A stretch of 31,501 nucleotides of DNA from a virus, in the IMG/VR virus record IMGVR_UViG_3300046740_000150, positions 1 to 31,501 of that record. One strand, given 5' to 3'. Below the pieces are notes generated by a model that had not been told where the DNA came from, searched no databases, and worked only from the letters and a program-made list of their open reading frames with translations. The translations under genes were made by a program, and so were the position numbers. Every line of letters starts with the position of its first letter. Positions within the stretch are counted from its first letter, which is position 1. Below, one piece after another: positions 31,482 to 31,501 of the stretch.

Positions 31482-31501
31482 ACCCGGCGCGGCAGTGAGC
31501 C

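Noticed and set aside
1-31501. tRNA genes, CRISPR arrays, insertion sequences or attachment sites
   Set aside because: I saw no cloverleaf pattern, no regularly spaced direct repeats and no transposase or integrase motif. This is a by-eye reading and could miss a short tRNA.

Overview
This window reads as part of the genome of a tailed double-stranded DNA bacteriophage with a podovirus-type (short-tailed) body plan. The evidence is a head-gene run in canonical order (large terminase, portal, scaffold, major capsid protein), two adaptor-like proteins, several fibre/spike proteins, and a set of large Ala/Gln-rich ejection-type proteins ending in a 2595-residue giant. I see no tape measure, tail tube, sheath or baseplate hub. 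The DNA is GC-rich with strong GC bias at third codon positions, which suggests a high-GC host, probably a proteobacterium. The host is an inference. No host-like genes, integrase, tRNA, transposase or CRISPR array are visible.

Layout. 1-230: the end of an unidentified rightward gene, a strong stem-loop and a perfect DnaA-box sequence. 231-6240: head module (terL, portal, a small helical protein, scaffold, major capsid) with stem-loops at several gene boundaries. 6314-8018: adaptor and connector-type proteins in ATGA-overlapping genes. 8015-17153: fibre and decoration module containing a LamG-LamG-SPRY-like protein, a tandem pair of paralogues, a KL-repeat fibre, a Gly-linker/Ig-like protein, a small unknown, a probable nozzle protein, a spike and a small coiled-coil protein. 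17150-17560: a GNAT acetyltransferase. 17553-28224: three tightly linked internal/ejection-type proteins, one with a C-terminal S74 (endosialidase chaperone-like) domain and one giant multidomain protein with two HExxH zincin motifs and a histone-like Lys/Ala/Pro segment. 28221-31419 (minus strand): a replication protein combining a primase-like N-terminus with a DUF927-type helicase C-terminus, preceded by a small helix-turn-helix protein. A near-perfect palindrome upstream could be its operator.

How it fits together. The plus-strand genes look like one late transcription programme, tightly packed with translational coupling (ATGA, GTGA and TGATG junctions). The minus-strand genes look like an early/replication programme running towards it; the two meet at a shared CTAG that ends both genes. 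No intergenic stretch exceeds 300 bases. Lysis genes and a small terminase are not recognisable here and may lie outside the window.

Most worth following up are the giant protein (two putative metalloprotease sites, a DNA-binding-like segment and a degenerate PLxRFG-like motif), the S74 domain on an ejection-type protein, the possible -1 frameshift that would append an Ig-like domain to a fibre, and the candidate operator. All family assignments come from reading motifs by eye; no database search was run.
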